A stretch of 48,630 nt of DNA from Welwitschia mirabilis (GCA_051453625.1 JBOZIK010000001.1:86705567-86754196), one strand, 5' to 3'. Numbered from the stretch's first letter, positions 1 through 11,390 are shown. Notes: generated from the sequence alone by a model not told the origin. Translations and numbers: made by a program.

Positions 1-1083
1 GTAGTGCTTGAGTTATCTTCAGTACTTGAAGAAATTATTTGATTTATTATAATATTTTGATGGCTCTAACCATATCCATGTTTCTGGTGTATGGTCTTCC
101 TCCTCAACCTCCTTATACATTCACCCTTGATGGCATCTTGTAGTTTGATAGTACCTATACATATCTTGTCTACAATAGTACCCTATTTTATCTCTCTTAT
201 ACGTCTCTCTCTTTTCTCTTTTCTTGTTGATATAATATTTCCTTGCTCTCTTTTCTTTTAAACTANNNNNNNNNNNNNNNNNNNNNNNNNNNNNNNNNNN
301 NNNNNNNNNNNNNNNNNNNNNNNNNNNNNNNNNNNNNNNNNNNNNNNNNNNNNNNNNNNNNNNNNNNNNNNNNNNNNNNNNNNAGGATGCTTTGAGGACC
401 ACATCCTTCTCCATATCGTAGATGTTTAAAGCACAGATTTTCAACGTTTCTTTTTCATGGTGCAAAGTCATTGCTAATTGAGGGATGCAGTCATTTTAAC
501 TATTTAAAGATAATGATGAAGTTGGATTATGAGCTTTATTTTCTTCTAATCTCTATTTCTATGGAATTTTTTGCAACTTTAATTACTTTTCAAATCTTCT
601 CAAATTTGATAAATTTTTGTTGTAAGTCTGAGACTTACATTGGAACTGACTCTTCTATTTAGAAGTAAACTCCACTTCCTCCAATTTAAGGTGTCTCACT
701 AATTTAGTATAGGATTCTCCTTGGAATTCTACATTTCAAGCTTCTAATACTACTCCTGATTACTTTTTATATTTATGCTTTTCTTTTAACCAAACTAATG
801 ATTTAAATTTTCTTGATTGTGCTATAAACAAAAATGCATAATTGCTCTTCTATTTTCCACATATTTAAAGGTAACTATCAGAGGAATGGAACTTGTTGAA
901 ACACTTGCAACAGATAAACTAAGTAGACTCACAATAAGAAATGCAATAAAGCACAGAAGGACTTACAACAGTAGACACAGGTGGAAGGAGAACAAGAAAA
1001 CATCACAAATAATGTGGTCTTAGTTAAGCAAATAATGTGGCTAATAAAGGAATTGGTTATGCAAAGGATGTAAGAAGCTTTGG
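1..1083. other. Unclassified AT-rich sequence, no gene recognised
   Basis: Only short open frames occur here. The longest (121-471, minus) runs through the run of N at 266-383. Its visible parts are Lys/Arg-rich and match no family I know. A plus-strand frame at 817-1023 is somewhat GC-richer than its surroundings and basic in composition, and ends about 60 bases before the primer-binding-site-like motif at 1084. It could be retroelement leader or transcript debris, but I cannot assign it. Confidence 0.4.
266..383. other. Assembly gap (118 N)
   Basis: Run of N. Open frames crossing it are not meaningful. Confidence 1.
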
Positions 1084-1095
1084 CTCTGATACCAG
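1084..1095 (-). promoter_or_regulatory. Possible retroelement primer-binding site (tRNA-Met type)
   Basis: The minus strand reads TGGTATCAGAGC, the standard plant retrotransposon primer-binding site complementary to initiator tRNA-Met. If real, it marks an element on the minus strand whose 5' LTR lay to the right of 1100 and whose interior lay to the left. No matching LTR or pol remnant was recognised next to it, so it may be an orphan. It lies outside the outer nested element that begins near 1510. Confidence 0.45.
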
Positions 1096-1509
1096 TCTAA
1101 TGAGGAGAGGAAACACAATTAGAAAATGGAAAGAGAAAGCTTAGTAGTTAAAACAAAATTTAATTTTTTTTTTCAAATTATCATTTCACACTCATGGTTT
1201 GATCCATCTACACTATCACATTTATAGAATTTTCATAGTTAAAATATTCCAATTTATGTAGGAAAATATAAGATAGAAGATTAAGTGGATAGTTGGGCTT
1301 TGCTTTTTATTAGAAAAGGATTTCATGAAGATCTATAATTTCATCAATGGTGGTTTAGTTTAACAGCAATATATTTGGGGTTAAGAGTTTGATGATGAAT
1401 TTTTGTTTAGGATGCTCTAATGCCCACATCACTACCACATCCAATTTCTTTCTGAGCTCTATAACTATGAACATCGACATGCAAACTGCATCCTTACTCT
1501 TTTCTAAGT
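1096..1509. other. Left flank of the outer LTR element
   Basis: About 400 bases of AT-rich sequence with no gene. On the minus strand, the stretch next to the element (about 1400-1509) stays open and contains the residues VCMSMFIVIELRKKLDVVVM. This could continue the minus-strand frame that ends at the other side of the insertion (21468-21790). The family is unknown. Confidence 0.35.
1506..1509. repeat. Probable target-site duplication of outer element (left copy)
   Basis: TAAG lies directly before the TG that begins the left LTR. TAAGA lies directly after the CA that ends the right LTR (21468-21472). One base of a 5-bp duplication appears lost or changed, so the match is supportive but not perfect. 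Confidence 0.5.
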
Positions 1510-1740
1510 GATAAATAGATACAAGCTAAACATGAAAATCAAACACATTTTCTACTTTTTCATCTAGAATGTTACAAAATTTTTCTCACAATGTGGTATC
1601 TTAAGACCCTTCTTTATTATTAAAAACTATTATGTTGATTTTTTAAAATCCTTCAATGGAAATTTTTTTTAATGGATCTTTCATCTCATTGTAAATCATT
1701 TGTGAAATAACCTTAAACACCTCATCCCTTATGGCTCTAA

Positions 1741-2150
1741 TTGTCTTTGCCCTACAAGAATCATAAACTCACTCATTTTGCTTGTAAAAAAGATTACTTC
1801 TTTAGAAAATCTATCATCTTTATTTCTTTGTTTGTTGTTTATTTTTCTTTTTGTTCAATGATATTGTTTAGAATTCTCTTTTTAAAGAAAAGAAAGTATG
1901 TAGTAATGAATCTGAACTATGCAAGCCATCAATTAATCAAGAGTTCAAGGTACTCTCACATTATAAACTCATAAAAGCAGCAGATAATTTTAATTTATAG
2001 AATTTTCTAGGTGAACAAAAATATGTCTAGATTTAATAAGATAATTTAGAAGGAGGTTATTCCATGGTGATCAAGATATTCTTGGCTTTCGAGGATGAAG
2101 AGACTGAGAAGATGGACACCTATTTTTTATAAGAGTATGAGATGCTTGAA
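1741..2150 (+). pseudogene. Receptor-like kinase fragment inside the left LTR
   Basis: A hydrophobic, membrane-segment-like stretch (about 1800-1880) is followed by Lys/Arg codons. In a second frame come the residues YKLIKAADNFNLxNFLGE (about 1957-2014) and then EGGYSMVIKIF (about 2050-2084). Plant receptor-like kinases, for example the cysteine-rich (DUF26) type, have a transmembrane helix, then a juxtamembrane motif like F/Y-xx-L-xx-AT-x-NF-xxx-N-LGEG, then the glycine loop and V-x-K. The order and spacing fit the start of a kinase domain, but frames shift, stops interrupt, and everything after the first kinase subdomain is missing. The copy in the right LTR (19274-19760) shares the frame on both sides of this motif. 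Family assignment is moderate; DUF26 specifically is a guess. Confidence 0.5.
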
Positions 2151-2834
2151 AAGGAGTAATCAAGGCTTTTCTAAAGAAAGGGATTTTTAAAGAGTAGAAT
2201 CAAGAACTAGAATACAAATCGATTTTCCCTCATAATCATTTGCTCCATGCTATGAATAATTGCATTTCATGTACGCCTAGTGTTTTACATTTCTTTTTAA
2301 ACATGATTTATTATGTTGTAGTCTTAACTAATAATAAAATGTAGTAAATTAAAAAGAAAGAAAGTTCTTTATATGCATTAAAGTGGAGAGAAAGCAAAAA
2401 CATCCCAAATGTAAATATCCTCAATTGATGAAAATACACAAACAAAAGGGGCCTTATTGAAAAGCAAAAAGCCAAACCAATGAGCAATAGATGGGTAGCA
2501 TCTAAAATATAAATTTGATACTAAAACATAAGATTACTAAAGGATTATTCATTTCAACACATGAACATAAGCATGTTGGGCATGGATGGCTCTCTTTTAA
2601 AAGGCTCTGTAGATCACCCATCCCTCTTCCTAAGGGGTTGTATTTTCAATGATCTCTAGGCTATGTTTGTTCATGATTCAGTTAGTTTTCTAGTAATTTG
2701 GGGCATGATCATTATATAAAATGAGTATTTATGTCATGTAGATGAGCTTGAGATTTGCATAGATTATTTTGTCCTGTGCATATTTAGCCATTTTCCACTA
2801 CTTTCTTCACCTCTAATTTCATTTCATCAGCTTC

Positions 2835-2842
2835 TTTATATA
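2835..2842 (-). promoter_or_regulatory. TATA-like box in left outer LTR
   Basis: The minus strand reads TATATAAAGAAG. The same position in the right LTR (20735-20742) reads TATATAAAGAGG. Conservation in both copies and the orientation matching the element make this the likely core promoter of the LTR. Confidence 0.5.
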
Positions 2843-3604
2843 TGTATATATAGGTATACACAGATGACATTAGGACACCTTTCTTTTTTTTTCCCCTCCA
2901 AGACATGAAGAAAACATAGTTTGTTTGGTGCATAAAATAAATGATAAATTTAATGGTCTCTTTAGATTAATAATACTTAGAGTAAAATTAATTTAGAATT
3001 AACACCATAAAGTGAGATAACATTTTAAATTGATTTTTATGAATTTCTTACATGCTAAAATACAAATTTTAATTATTTCATTGATAATGTAACCTTTAAA
3101 TATTATTAAGCAAAGAGACAATATTATGATGTCTATCTCATTAACAATGTAATGAGGTTAAAGATTAAATAATCAAACCAGTCTTTAGTAATTCATGTGG
3201 ATTTTGCAACTATAATACTTTAGAAGAAAGATTGTAATAATCCAAAATTATGGCTTGATGTGCAAATGTGATCATACTTACTTAGGCAGGTCATTTTGAT
3301 GATTGAAGAGAGTTGAATATTCAAATAAGTGAAACATTACTAAAATTAATATCATTCTAAAGAAAAACCTAATAGGATGATAAAATGTAGCATGATAACA
3401 TGGGACTACATATGGCAAGTATTGGAATGCAAGGGAAAAGGAGGTAAATGGGTGTGAGTGAGAGAGGGGGCAAGTGGGCAAAAATATATTTTATTTTATG
3501 TTGGAGATATAACATGGGGTAATAAAGATGGTAAGATAATGGGTAAGGAGATGGATAAGAATACAAACATGTATGTGAATGGAGGCAGAGAATATGCCTA
3601 TGCA

Positions 3605-3620
3605 GTTGCCCCCATTTTGA
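3605..3620 (-). promoter_or_regulatory. Polypurine tract of outer element
   Basis: The minus strand reads TCAAAATGGGGGCAAC immediately before the LTR start TGCATAGG. A G-rich purine run touching the 3' LTR is where plus-strand DNA synthesis is primed in LTR elements. It fixes the LTR boundary at 3604 and the element orientation as minus. Confidence 0.75.
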
Positions 3621-4990
3621 TTTGAAATGAAGATGAGCTTCACATCAAAAACTAAAGATAAACATACATAATTTTGGATTTTTATACATTTTATTTTTTT
3701 TAATAATTAAAAAATGCATAAACATGATATAAATAAGGGGTTATTTAAACAAATGATGTAGATTGATGTGAACAAGATTTAGGTACACATGTAGAAGAAG
3801 TAATGAATATGTCATGGGTGATGGTGAAAGCTTATGAATGAGGTAATAAGAAAAACAAATCATTTAATTAAGTTGGGTAAAGTGAATTAGGATTGCTATG
3901 TGATGAATAAGAAGTTTTATAATGGAAGATAAAATAAGTGAAAAGTTGTAACAAAGAATAAGTTGCTAGTAGAGGGAGTTTGAGTTATAAAAGATGGCAA
4001 ATTAACTAAGAAGTCAAACTAGTCTCAAAATAAAATATGAGTTTATGTAGGAAATAATTTTGAGGTATTTATTTAGGATTATAAAAGAAATATTATGTGA
4101 AAATTGACAAACAGGTACATGAAGGAGTTGATTCCTATGCCTCTAAATGTCAACCTAGAAATGTTTACTAGTATAGGTCATAAAGTTGTTTGATGTCATT
4201 AATGTATGACTCAATGATTAATTATGAAAATGTCTATGGTTATCCCAAAAAGTATCAATATAATGTTAAGACTATAACTCAATTTAATCATCGGCTACAA
4301 CAACAAGTGATACCTTACCAACTTACTATCTACAAACCAATATGTTCTAAATACTTGTAAAATTGTAGCTTTAAAGTCATGGAAAATGAAGTTAATGGAA
4401 TTTTTAAAAAACAAAATTCATAATAATGAGAAGAGTGTATCCACTGCTAATAGCATAATGATCTACAAGTCAAAGCTAGATTGTGACCAACTAACACCCC
4501 AGTGGAGTTCCCACAGTTATCATATTACACTGTAAAAGGCTCCCATTAGGAATAATTACCTTAATGCACTTGAAATAGAACATCATATTTTTATTTAAGT
4601 GCATGATATTGATATTTTACTAGTTAACTTGAATCCCCCCTCTTTTTCATTTTTTCCATTTGATCATTGATTGATCATTGGGATGGTAAATTACAAGGCT
4701 TATGATTGAAGAGAAGTACAAGATTTCACATAATTGATACTAAGATAGAATACGATATTGGAGGTCATAGACATGAGAATATCTTAAGATTAAGTGAAAT
4801 CTAATCTTATCAATATAAATGCATCAAAATAGAAAAAATACTTTCACAAAAACTCAAATATGGTTTAACATAAGATCAAATAAATAGATACTTAAACAAA
4901 GAAATAAATTAACTAAGAGACCCTACTAAGGAGTCATTTAGGTAAAGGTGAAGGGAAGACTCACCTCTCAATCAAAAGGGTTTTTCTATT
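3621..4990 (-). other. 3' untranslated interior of outer element
   Basis: No coding remnant is seen. The stretch about 3720-5160 aligns with about 8580-9960, the segment downstream of integrase in the inner element. A clear shared block includes the plus-strand phrases gtggagttcccacag (near 4502) and gtggagtttccagaac (near 9305). The two elements are therefore related in their 3' ends although their gag and protease look like different lineages. Confidence 0.6.
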
Positions 4991-5160
4991 CAATTTCTTT
5001 TATAATGCTAAGAGTATGTTGATAATTGTTAATGTAATCTCAACTGCCATCCATTGAGCTTATGTTTTTCCTAGCATCTAAATTAACAACCTCAACAAAG
5101 TCATTTAAAACATACTTCTTTATAAGATAAAGACTTGGACACTTGAAAGTTAACTTGTTA
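4990..5160 (-). pseudogene. Integrase C-terminal module remnant, outer element
   Basis: On the minus strand a frame reads LIKKYVLNDFVEVVNLDARK. This resembles the GPY/F module that ends plant gypsy integrases, where a strand-turn-strand of the form I-x-V-x-x-G-x-V-E-I is followed by a basic stretch. It aligns with the same module in the inner element near 9800-9960. The integrase core, RNase H and RT that should precede it are absent. The next coding remnant upstream is the protease at 5840-6140, leaving only about 0.7 kb between them. Confidence 0.5.
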
Positions 5161-5839
5161 TAAATATGTACCTAAATGTTATGCAAGAAAAGGGAGTAGA
5201 CGAATCTAAGGTGATGGTTACTAATAAGGTAAAGAAAGATTAAGCTATGAAGAGATGGAAAATGCAAGTGAATGATGAAAACAAAGTGAAGAGATATAAA
5301 ATGTAGAGTAAATAAGGGAAAGCATGCTACTATTAGGTGGAATGATGGATAGGTTAAATGAGTTAAAATAATATGTAAAGGTAACTACAACAAACTTTTT
5401 ATCATGGAGTCCTATGAATACAAAGGCTAAAGATAAGAACAAAAAATTGAGATATTAAATAAAAAACAAATGCAAATGGATGTAGTATACTTCTATGAAA
5501 AAAAGGATCAAAAGTAAAGCATAACATGTTCAAGATCCAATTTTTGTGTTTTTATTTTTCCTTTTTTCTTATTTTATTTTTGTATTTTTATTTATTTATT
5601 TATTTTTGTTTGTAATTTAGAATACAAGAAAATGTATATGCACTAAGGAAGGAGTTGTTGGAAAGGAATAGAATCCATCCTAAATCTAATAGTTATGCAT
5701 AAAGAATTTATGAGAACTTCATTTTATGAGGGTCCACTAGGTCATGTTCAAAATTAAAAAATGGAGTGGTTTATTTTTTGGTATTGGGGATGGTGCTTTG
5801 ACATTTTCCACCATATGATTTCTTTCTAGTGGGTTTGAG
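5161..5839. other. AT-rich interior of outer element, pol missing
   Basis: The polymerase region would be expected here, but no RT or RNase H motif is visible in any frame. The stretch holds a short TTTA-type repeat (about 5585-5606). A minus-strand open frame of 65 codons (5245-5442) is hydrophobic and matches nothing I know. It may contain the scar of a large deletion. Confidence 0.5.
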
Positions 5840-6140
5840 ATATTTTATTTGATAAAATTTAGTTTTTGATGGGAGAGTGATATAATTGCCCTTATGTCCA
5901 TAATACAAGGATGACCTATAATAGGTTGAACATTGTGGTAATGTCAATCATATGAAATTTAGTCTCTTTGAGTTTTTGAACCAATTCAATTAATAAGATG
6001 ACTATTTCTATAGATTTATCTTCATAATCATTGGAACCTCTAATTGTTATGCTCTTTTTGAAATTTAGAAACTATTGCAAGTAGAGCTTATTAAAACATA
6101 ATGATTCAAGTATGTTTAGTTTAGCTCCACATAAATAAAG
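5840..6140 (-). pseudogene. Retroviral-type aspartic protease remnant, Tat-like (outer element)
   Basis: One minus-strand frame reads CGAKLNILESLCFNKL near 6070-6130, then KFHMIDITTMFNLL near 5930-5970, and after a one-base shift GHPCIMDIRAIISLSHQKL. Tat-group gypsy proteases have a D-[NG]-G-[SA]-x-LN-[VI]-L active-site loop, then a FxVMDI...YNxLLGRPWIH block and an SxLHQKLK motif, in this order. The catalytic Asp is replaced by Cys, and stops and a frameshift are present, so it is inactive. It cleaved the Gag-Pol polyprotein in the ancestor. Confidence 0.75.
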
Positions 6141-6290
6141 GACCTAGCTACTTTATTAGGTCCAATGTTTACTAAAATATAAGGTAGTTTAGTAATTATG
6201 GTCTTTTAAGAAGCACATGAAATTTTTCCAAGATGGAATTAAATGACTTCTTAATCCTTGTTGCTCTTCTGAATGTTTACCTTCTTTAAG
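6141..6290 (-). other. Gag-protease linker of outer element (left part)
   Basis: Minus-strand sequence between the protease and the insertion site of the inner element. It should continue at 17096 on the other side of the insertion. Confidence 0.5.
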
Positions 6291-6295
6291 GTAGG
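6291..6295. repeat. Target-site duplication of inner element, left copy (GTAGG)
   Basis: GTAGG directly precedes the LTR start TGTTG. An identical GTAGG follows the other LTR end at 17091-17095. A five-base duplication is what gypsy integrases make. Confidence 0.92.
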
Positions 6296-6900
6296 TGTTG
6301 GGGTATGAGTCATGTGATTAATCTAGTATTTTCTTCTAATGAATATTTTATCTTTGATACTTCAAAATCCTAATAAAACTTACACAAAACACACTAGTAT
6401 ATGGAAGTTAATCTGAATATCATACTTTATAGATGAATTCTAAACAAGCAGTTAGAAAATTACTTTAAAATAAAAGAATAGAATTGAAATGATTTCATAT
6501 TCTAACTTCAGAATGATAAATTAATGAAAATGAAATCATGTAATAAATGAATGAAGATGCAAATATGAGATAGACAAACCCTAATCAAGTGCACTAACTT
6601 GTTGTCATCCAAGTTATCCCTTATAATCTACATTAATCACAACTAAGTATTATTAATTATAACTAACATGAACTATAAAGAATATTAGAAAGTAATTTAG
6701 AATAACACTTTGATCAATATTTTATTAATTAAAATGTTCACAACCTCTTACAAACCAAAAACTCCTCAATAAAGGAGACACAACCCAACACTAAGAGATG
6801 TCCTTCTCTACAACTAGGATGGACCCCTTCCTCAAAATTCTCCAATGGCACAAGCACTTTCCAAGCACGAAATATGAGAAATGAGAGATCTATTAGGGGC

Positions 6901-6908
6901 TATTTATA
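6901..6908 (-). promoter_or_regulatory. TATA box of inner element 3' LTR
   Basis: The minus strand reads TTATAAATAGCCCC. The other LTR has ATAAATATACCCC at the matching place (16109-16115). The orientation agrees with the element, so this is the probable RNA start region. Confidence 0.6.
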
Positions 6909-7201
6909 ACTTTAAGTTAATTATTAAAATCATAAAAGAATAATAACATACTTAGAGCAATCATATCTCAAACTTCATAACACATGAAGTCCGTTTTATA
7001 TCCATTAGAGGTGTCATATGCCTATGTATCATTTAGATGACTAGGTGAATGCTAAGTAATCTTAATTTCTAATGGTTGTCTATCCTTGATGCACCTTCCT
7101 AATAATAAGATTGAGTGTCATGCATTTTGCATTAGTCTAATATCACCTAGAGAACTAGATGAATGACTATTAGCTATGAATTTATGAGATCTATTTTTAC
7201 T

Positions 7202-7581
7202 NNNNNNNNNNNNNNNNNNNNNNNNNNNNNNNNNNNNNNNNNNNNNNNNNNNNNNNNNNNNNNNNNNNNNNNNNNNNNNNNNNNNNNNNNNNNNNNNNNN
7301 NNNNNNNNNNNNNNNNNNNNNNNNNNNNNNNNNNNNNNNNNNNNNNNNNNNNNNNNNNNNNNNNNNNNNNNNNNNNNNNNNNNNNNNNNNNNNNNNNNNN
7401 NNNNNNNNNNNNNNNNNNNNNNNNNNNNNNNNNNNNNNNNNNNNNNNNNNNNNNNNNNNNNNNNNNNNNNNNNNNNNNNNNNNNNNNNNNNNNNNNNNNN
7501 NNNNNNNNNNNNNNNNNNNNNNNNNNNNNNNNNNNNNNNNNNNNNNNNNNNNNNNNNNNNNNNNNNNNNNNNNNNNNNNNN
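7202..7581. other. Assembly gap (380 N) inside an LTR
   Basis: Run of N. The paired LTR has no extra sequence at this point, so the stated length may not be real, or the gap hides a lineage-specific insertion. Confidence 1.
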
Positions 7582-8270
7582 TTCTTGCTAGTTCTCCTAG
7601 ATGTCGTTCAACTGACTAGGTTAATGACAACTCATCTTAAGTCTTATCTACTTTCTTATGTTATAATTAGCTTTCTTTTAGGAATGTAAATCTTTCTCCT
7701 ACTAGAATTAATCCTTCTTCATCTTCTTCAAGTATATTGATTAAGTTTGGACATTCTCTTAAATTAGATCATAGCTTTTGAGTTAATTAACACATCCTTG
7801 TATCTTCTAAAGACATTAAATTAGGTAGTGTACTTTGTTATTTTTCTAGTACATCTTCAAAATGTGATTTGGCTACTCTAATGGTTATCATTCTTTGGAA
7901 TGTCATCTAGATAATAGGATAGAAGACTATTAATAAAAGCCAAATTTCTTTGTTTATTGATCTTGTTAGTCATTCCCTTAAGTTTCATCTAGATGACCAA
8001 GTGGATAACACTCTATTTTTTATTTTATAATACTTCTAATCATTATCCATCATTCTAAACTAGATTGATAATGCTCTAGATAAGTTACTAAGTTTGGAGT
8101 ATGTTAGAAAATTCATATATAAATGGTTAGAAATTTTAGATCACTATCCTTTCTTGTTCCTTATAATAGCTACTCCACTATTACTCTTAATTGATTGAAA
8201 AACCTATTCAAATAAACTTGAAACATACTCTAAACATAATGTTAAATATCACTAATTTGACTTGCAACAT

Positions 8271-9799
8271 AGCCTTCTACTAAGCATTTATCGGTCCCTA
8301 ATAAAAAAAAGTGGAAAGAAATAGAAGCAAGATAATTTGGAAAAAGGATGAAGCATAATGATCTAGTATAAAGGATCTTACATGATCAACATAAAGTACA
8401 TATTAAAAATATATTTTAAATTAACATCATAAGAAAGATATCATTAAATTTAGAATTATAGTCATAGTTCTAAAGAAAACATAGTTTTCATTAACGAATT
8501 TATTTTAATTAAAGTCAATCTTCTGAGGATTCCAATGATTCCATCCTCATGTAGTATAAAAATTCATCCTAAATTTTAAATATATTCACCTATGATAATT
8601 AGATAGAAGAAGCTAAAAGAGTGAAGGGTTAAGTCCTAAAAACTAAGTAGAAAAACACACAAGAAAATAAAAAGAAAAAGAAATGTAAGCACACTTGATG
8701 AGGTAAAAAGTAAGATGGATATGAAACTGAGGGTCAAAAATGAAAGTAAGAGTATGATTAAGAGGAGGCCAAATAACTAGAGATAATGACAAAATAAAAT
8801 GTTATATGTCCTATTAAGATGAGAGTAAAATGTAAAAATTTCTTTAATATATTCAAATAAAAAGGGTTAAGTAAATGAAAAATACAAATGAACATAAAGT
8901 TATATAAAGAAGATTGACTACTTTACCCTAAATATTAACCTAACTAGACTCAATGATATTCGTCATAGAACTACTTGATAGTAAAGATGTATGATTTAGT
9001 GCTATCAAATGATTTCAGAAAAATGATTGCAGTAATATCAAATGATTCTTTTAAATAGTATTAATATGATGCTAGGACTAAAATGAATCCACTAATTTGC
9101 TAAAGAACAAACAAAACTTTACTGATATATCATCTAATGATCAATATGTTCTATTATTCTCATAGAGTTATGGCTTTAGAGTTATAGGAATCAAGTTATA
9201 AAGGTGTTAAAAAACACCATTCATCATGATGAGGGGAGTGCAATCACTACCAAAAGAACAAGATCCCATAACTTGAAACTAGATCATAGCTAGCTAACTC
9301 TTTGGTGGAGTTTCCAGAACTACCATATCATACTGCCAAAGGTCCTTTTCAGGAAAATTTACCCTACTATTCTTGTGGTAGGACATCATAGAATTTATTT
9401 GGACATTTTTTTATTTTGAAGGAACAAACTATGATTCCCTTTCCAAAACATTGATTGATCATTAAAATAATAAATTAACTAAGTACAAAGTTAAACATTA
9501 GCATATGATTTAACATGAGTAGCATTTAAGTAGAAGTTATTATTGACATAAAAGTTCATATATGTCAGAATATCTTAGATTAGTTGAAATCTAATCTTTA
9601 TTATTCTAAACTTCCCAAAGTAAAGAATTACTTTCATGAAAACTTATATGAAATTTAACAAAAAACCAAGTTAGTAAATGTTCAAACAATAAAATAACTC
9701 AACTAAAGAATCTAGCTAAAATACCATTTAGACAATGATAAAAGGAAGATGTCCACTTGAATAAGAGGATATCTAAGTCAATTGCTTTAATCATATCCA
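8271..9799 (-). other. Non-coding 3' interior of inner element
   Basis: About 1.5 kb between the integrase end and the 3' LTR. No envelope-like frame is visible. The part from about 8580 aligns with 3720-5160 of the outer element. The purine-rich run next to the LTR on the minus strand (AGTAGAAGGCTA, 8271-8282) may be the decayed polypurine tract. Confidence 0.6.
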
Positions 9800-10620
9800 T
9801 AGTATAATGACAACCATTAAGTGATTGATATATAACCAATACCATGTACTTTAAATCTTTCATAAATGTTTAAATCAAAAATCTCAATAGAGCCATTAAT
9901 ATGTACTTTCTCTATTTGGTAAGGCCCCAATCACTTGAGCATTAAATAATAGAACTAACTAACCAGGTTGAAAGGATTTACAAATAAGATTTTTGTCATG
10001 GTAAAATTTTGCTTAAGCTTTTTGGATGAGTCATCTATGAATTGCATGACTTCATTTCTCATTAAGATGACTAGTCTATGTTAAACATTATCATCAAATT
10101 CAGAGCATTAAGTTGATGAATGGTTTTATAGCAATTATAGCACACACTAACGGAAAAAATACAAGATTTATCTTACACAAGTTCATAAGGAAAAAACCAA
10201 GTGAATCGTGTCAAGTAGTATGGTAAGCCCAAAAGTACATTATAAAGTTTAATAGACCAAAACTTATTATTTTGGGAGATTATTTTTTGAAGCATTTTAT
10301 TTATTTGCTTATTAGCATTTTCAACTTGAACATTCGCTTAAGGATGATAAGCATTGATTATTCTATGTTCAATTCAAATAGAGAGGATGAGTTTCCTAAG
10401 GACCTTCTTTATAAAATGAATATGTTGATTACTAATCAAGATACTAGAATAGCTAAAGCTATGAAAAATATTAAATTTAAAGAAATAACATGTAGATATT
10501 TCATCATTTATGATTGTATGAATGGCTTTTATCCATCTAGTTACATAATCCACAACTACTAAGAAGTAATTTTTATTATAAGAAGGTGGTGTAAGAGGCC
10601 TATGAAGTCCACATTATAAT
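9800..10620 (-). pseudogene. Integrase remnant, inner Athila-like element
   Basis: The minus strand shows NVDFIGLLHHLL near 10590-10625, then after a shift VVVDYVTRWIKAI near 10525-10560. HRIINAYHPxANVQVEN follows near 10317-10370, ending in the catalytic Glu of the D,D-35-E core. Then come NKQINKMLQKIISQNNKFW and a C-terminal module (ALPNRES, then INGSIEIFDLNIYERFKVHG in a second frame, about 9860-9955). This matches the gypsy integrase core followed by the GPY/F domain. It joined the DNA copy into the host genome. A stop replaces the Gln of HPQAN and several frameshifts break the frame. Confidence 0.88.
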
Positions 10621-11129
10621 AATTAAAAGGTTTCCACTCTAAAATAGGTTGGAAGGGCATGTATTAAGATTTAAAAATGCTATCAAAACATTAACAAGCA
10701 TCACATTTTCTTGTAAAGTTAAATGAATCTTCAAAGAAGATAGACAAATAGAAATCTACATGAAGGATTTTCATAGAAGTATTTTAGCCATTAAAAGTAC
10801 CTCCACTTACATGACCATGATAAAGAGTAAGGATATTATATTGCTCCCATCCTAGCACATATTTACACATGATTTAATCTTTACATTTTTAATAGAGTAT
10901 GGTTCATACCACTCATAGTCTTCTATTTTATGAAGAAAAGATTTTTTCTAATTATGAGTTTAATATTGGAGAGTTTTCAAGGTAATAACATAATTGACAA
11001 TATTATTATATCATAGAGTAGAATGTTTAAAAGAGATGAAATAAAAATATGCTATGAAAAAAAGTTACTCATCTAGAAAATTATCTTAGATGGAAACGTA
11101 TGGAGAAAAATGCTGGAGATATTGCTGAT

Positions 11130-11390
11130 GAGTGATTCTAGATAAATGATCAACAAAACAATTATGTTTCCCTTCTTTATTAATGATGGTTAAGTTAAAT
11201 TCTTGTATTAACAACATCTATCTAATAAGTTTTATGCTAAAATCTTTCTCAATTATTATGTATTGAATGGTAACATTATTAGTTTAGACATTAGTATGAA
11301 AACCAAAAAGATAGTGTTGAACTTTACCATCACTGATAAAAGATAACGGTAAGAATTTCTTTTTCAGTGGTGGTAAAATTAATTTGGACT
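11130..11390 (-). pseudogene. RNase H remnant, inner Athila-like element
   Basis: One minus-strand frame reads FTTTEKEFLPLSF (about 11340-11385), then VQHYLFGFHTNV, TIQYIIIEKDFSIKLIR, MLLIQEFNLTIINKEGKHN and VDHLSRI (about 11135). This is the usual order of gypsy RNase H: the TTEKE strand, the YLLG and VYTDH segments, the LIRW...LLQEFD helix and the terminal VADHLSRL. It degraded the RNA template during reverse transcription. Only a few stops interrupt it, mostly at Trp or Arg positions. Confidence 0.88.

Larger units (their letters stand above)
1510..3604 (-). repeat. Left (3') LTR of outer element
   Basis: This aligns over its length with 19162-21467, at roughly three quarters identity by eye. 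Its right end (reading CCTATGCA on the plus strand) matches the right end of the partner (CTCTAAACA) and abuts a polypurine tract. The left end is less certain because similarity is weak around 1510-1560. It carries a TATA-like sequence on the minus strand at 2835-2842 and a receptor-kinase-like fragment on the plus strand (1741-2150). It lacks the GC-richer stretch that the partner has at 19840-20395. Confidence 0.8.
6296..8270 (-). repeat. 3' LTR of inner element
   Basis: Begins TGTTGGGG and ends TTGCAACA on the plus strand. It aligns end to end with 15572-17090. The 380-N gap inside it (7202-7581) has no counterpart in the other LTR, where the flanking bases are continuous (near 16400). 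Without the gap it is about 1.6 kb, close to its partner's 1.5 kb. Confidence 0.92.

Noticed and set aside
7163-7591. A 142-codon open frame
   Set aside because: Almost entirely the N gap inside an LTR.
8271-9799. Envelope-like gene downstream of integrase in the Athila-like element
   Set aside because: Some Athila elements carry one, but no open or membrane-type frame is visible here.
10272-10562. Plus-strand open frame of 96 codons
   Set aside because: Lies exactly opposite the integrase core of the inner element, so it is a shadow.
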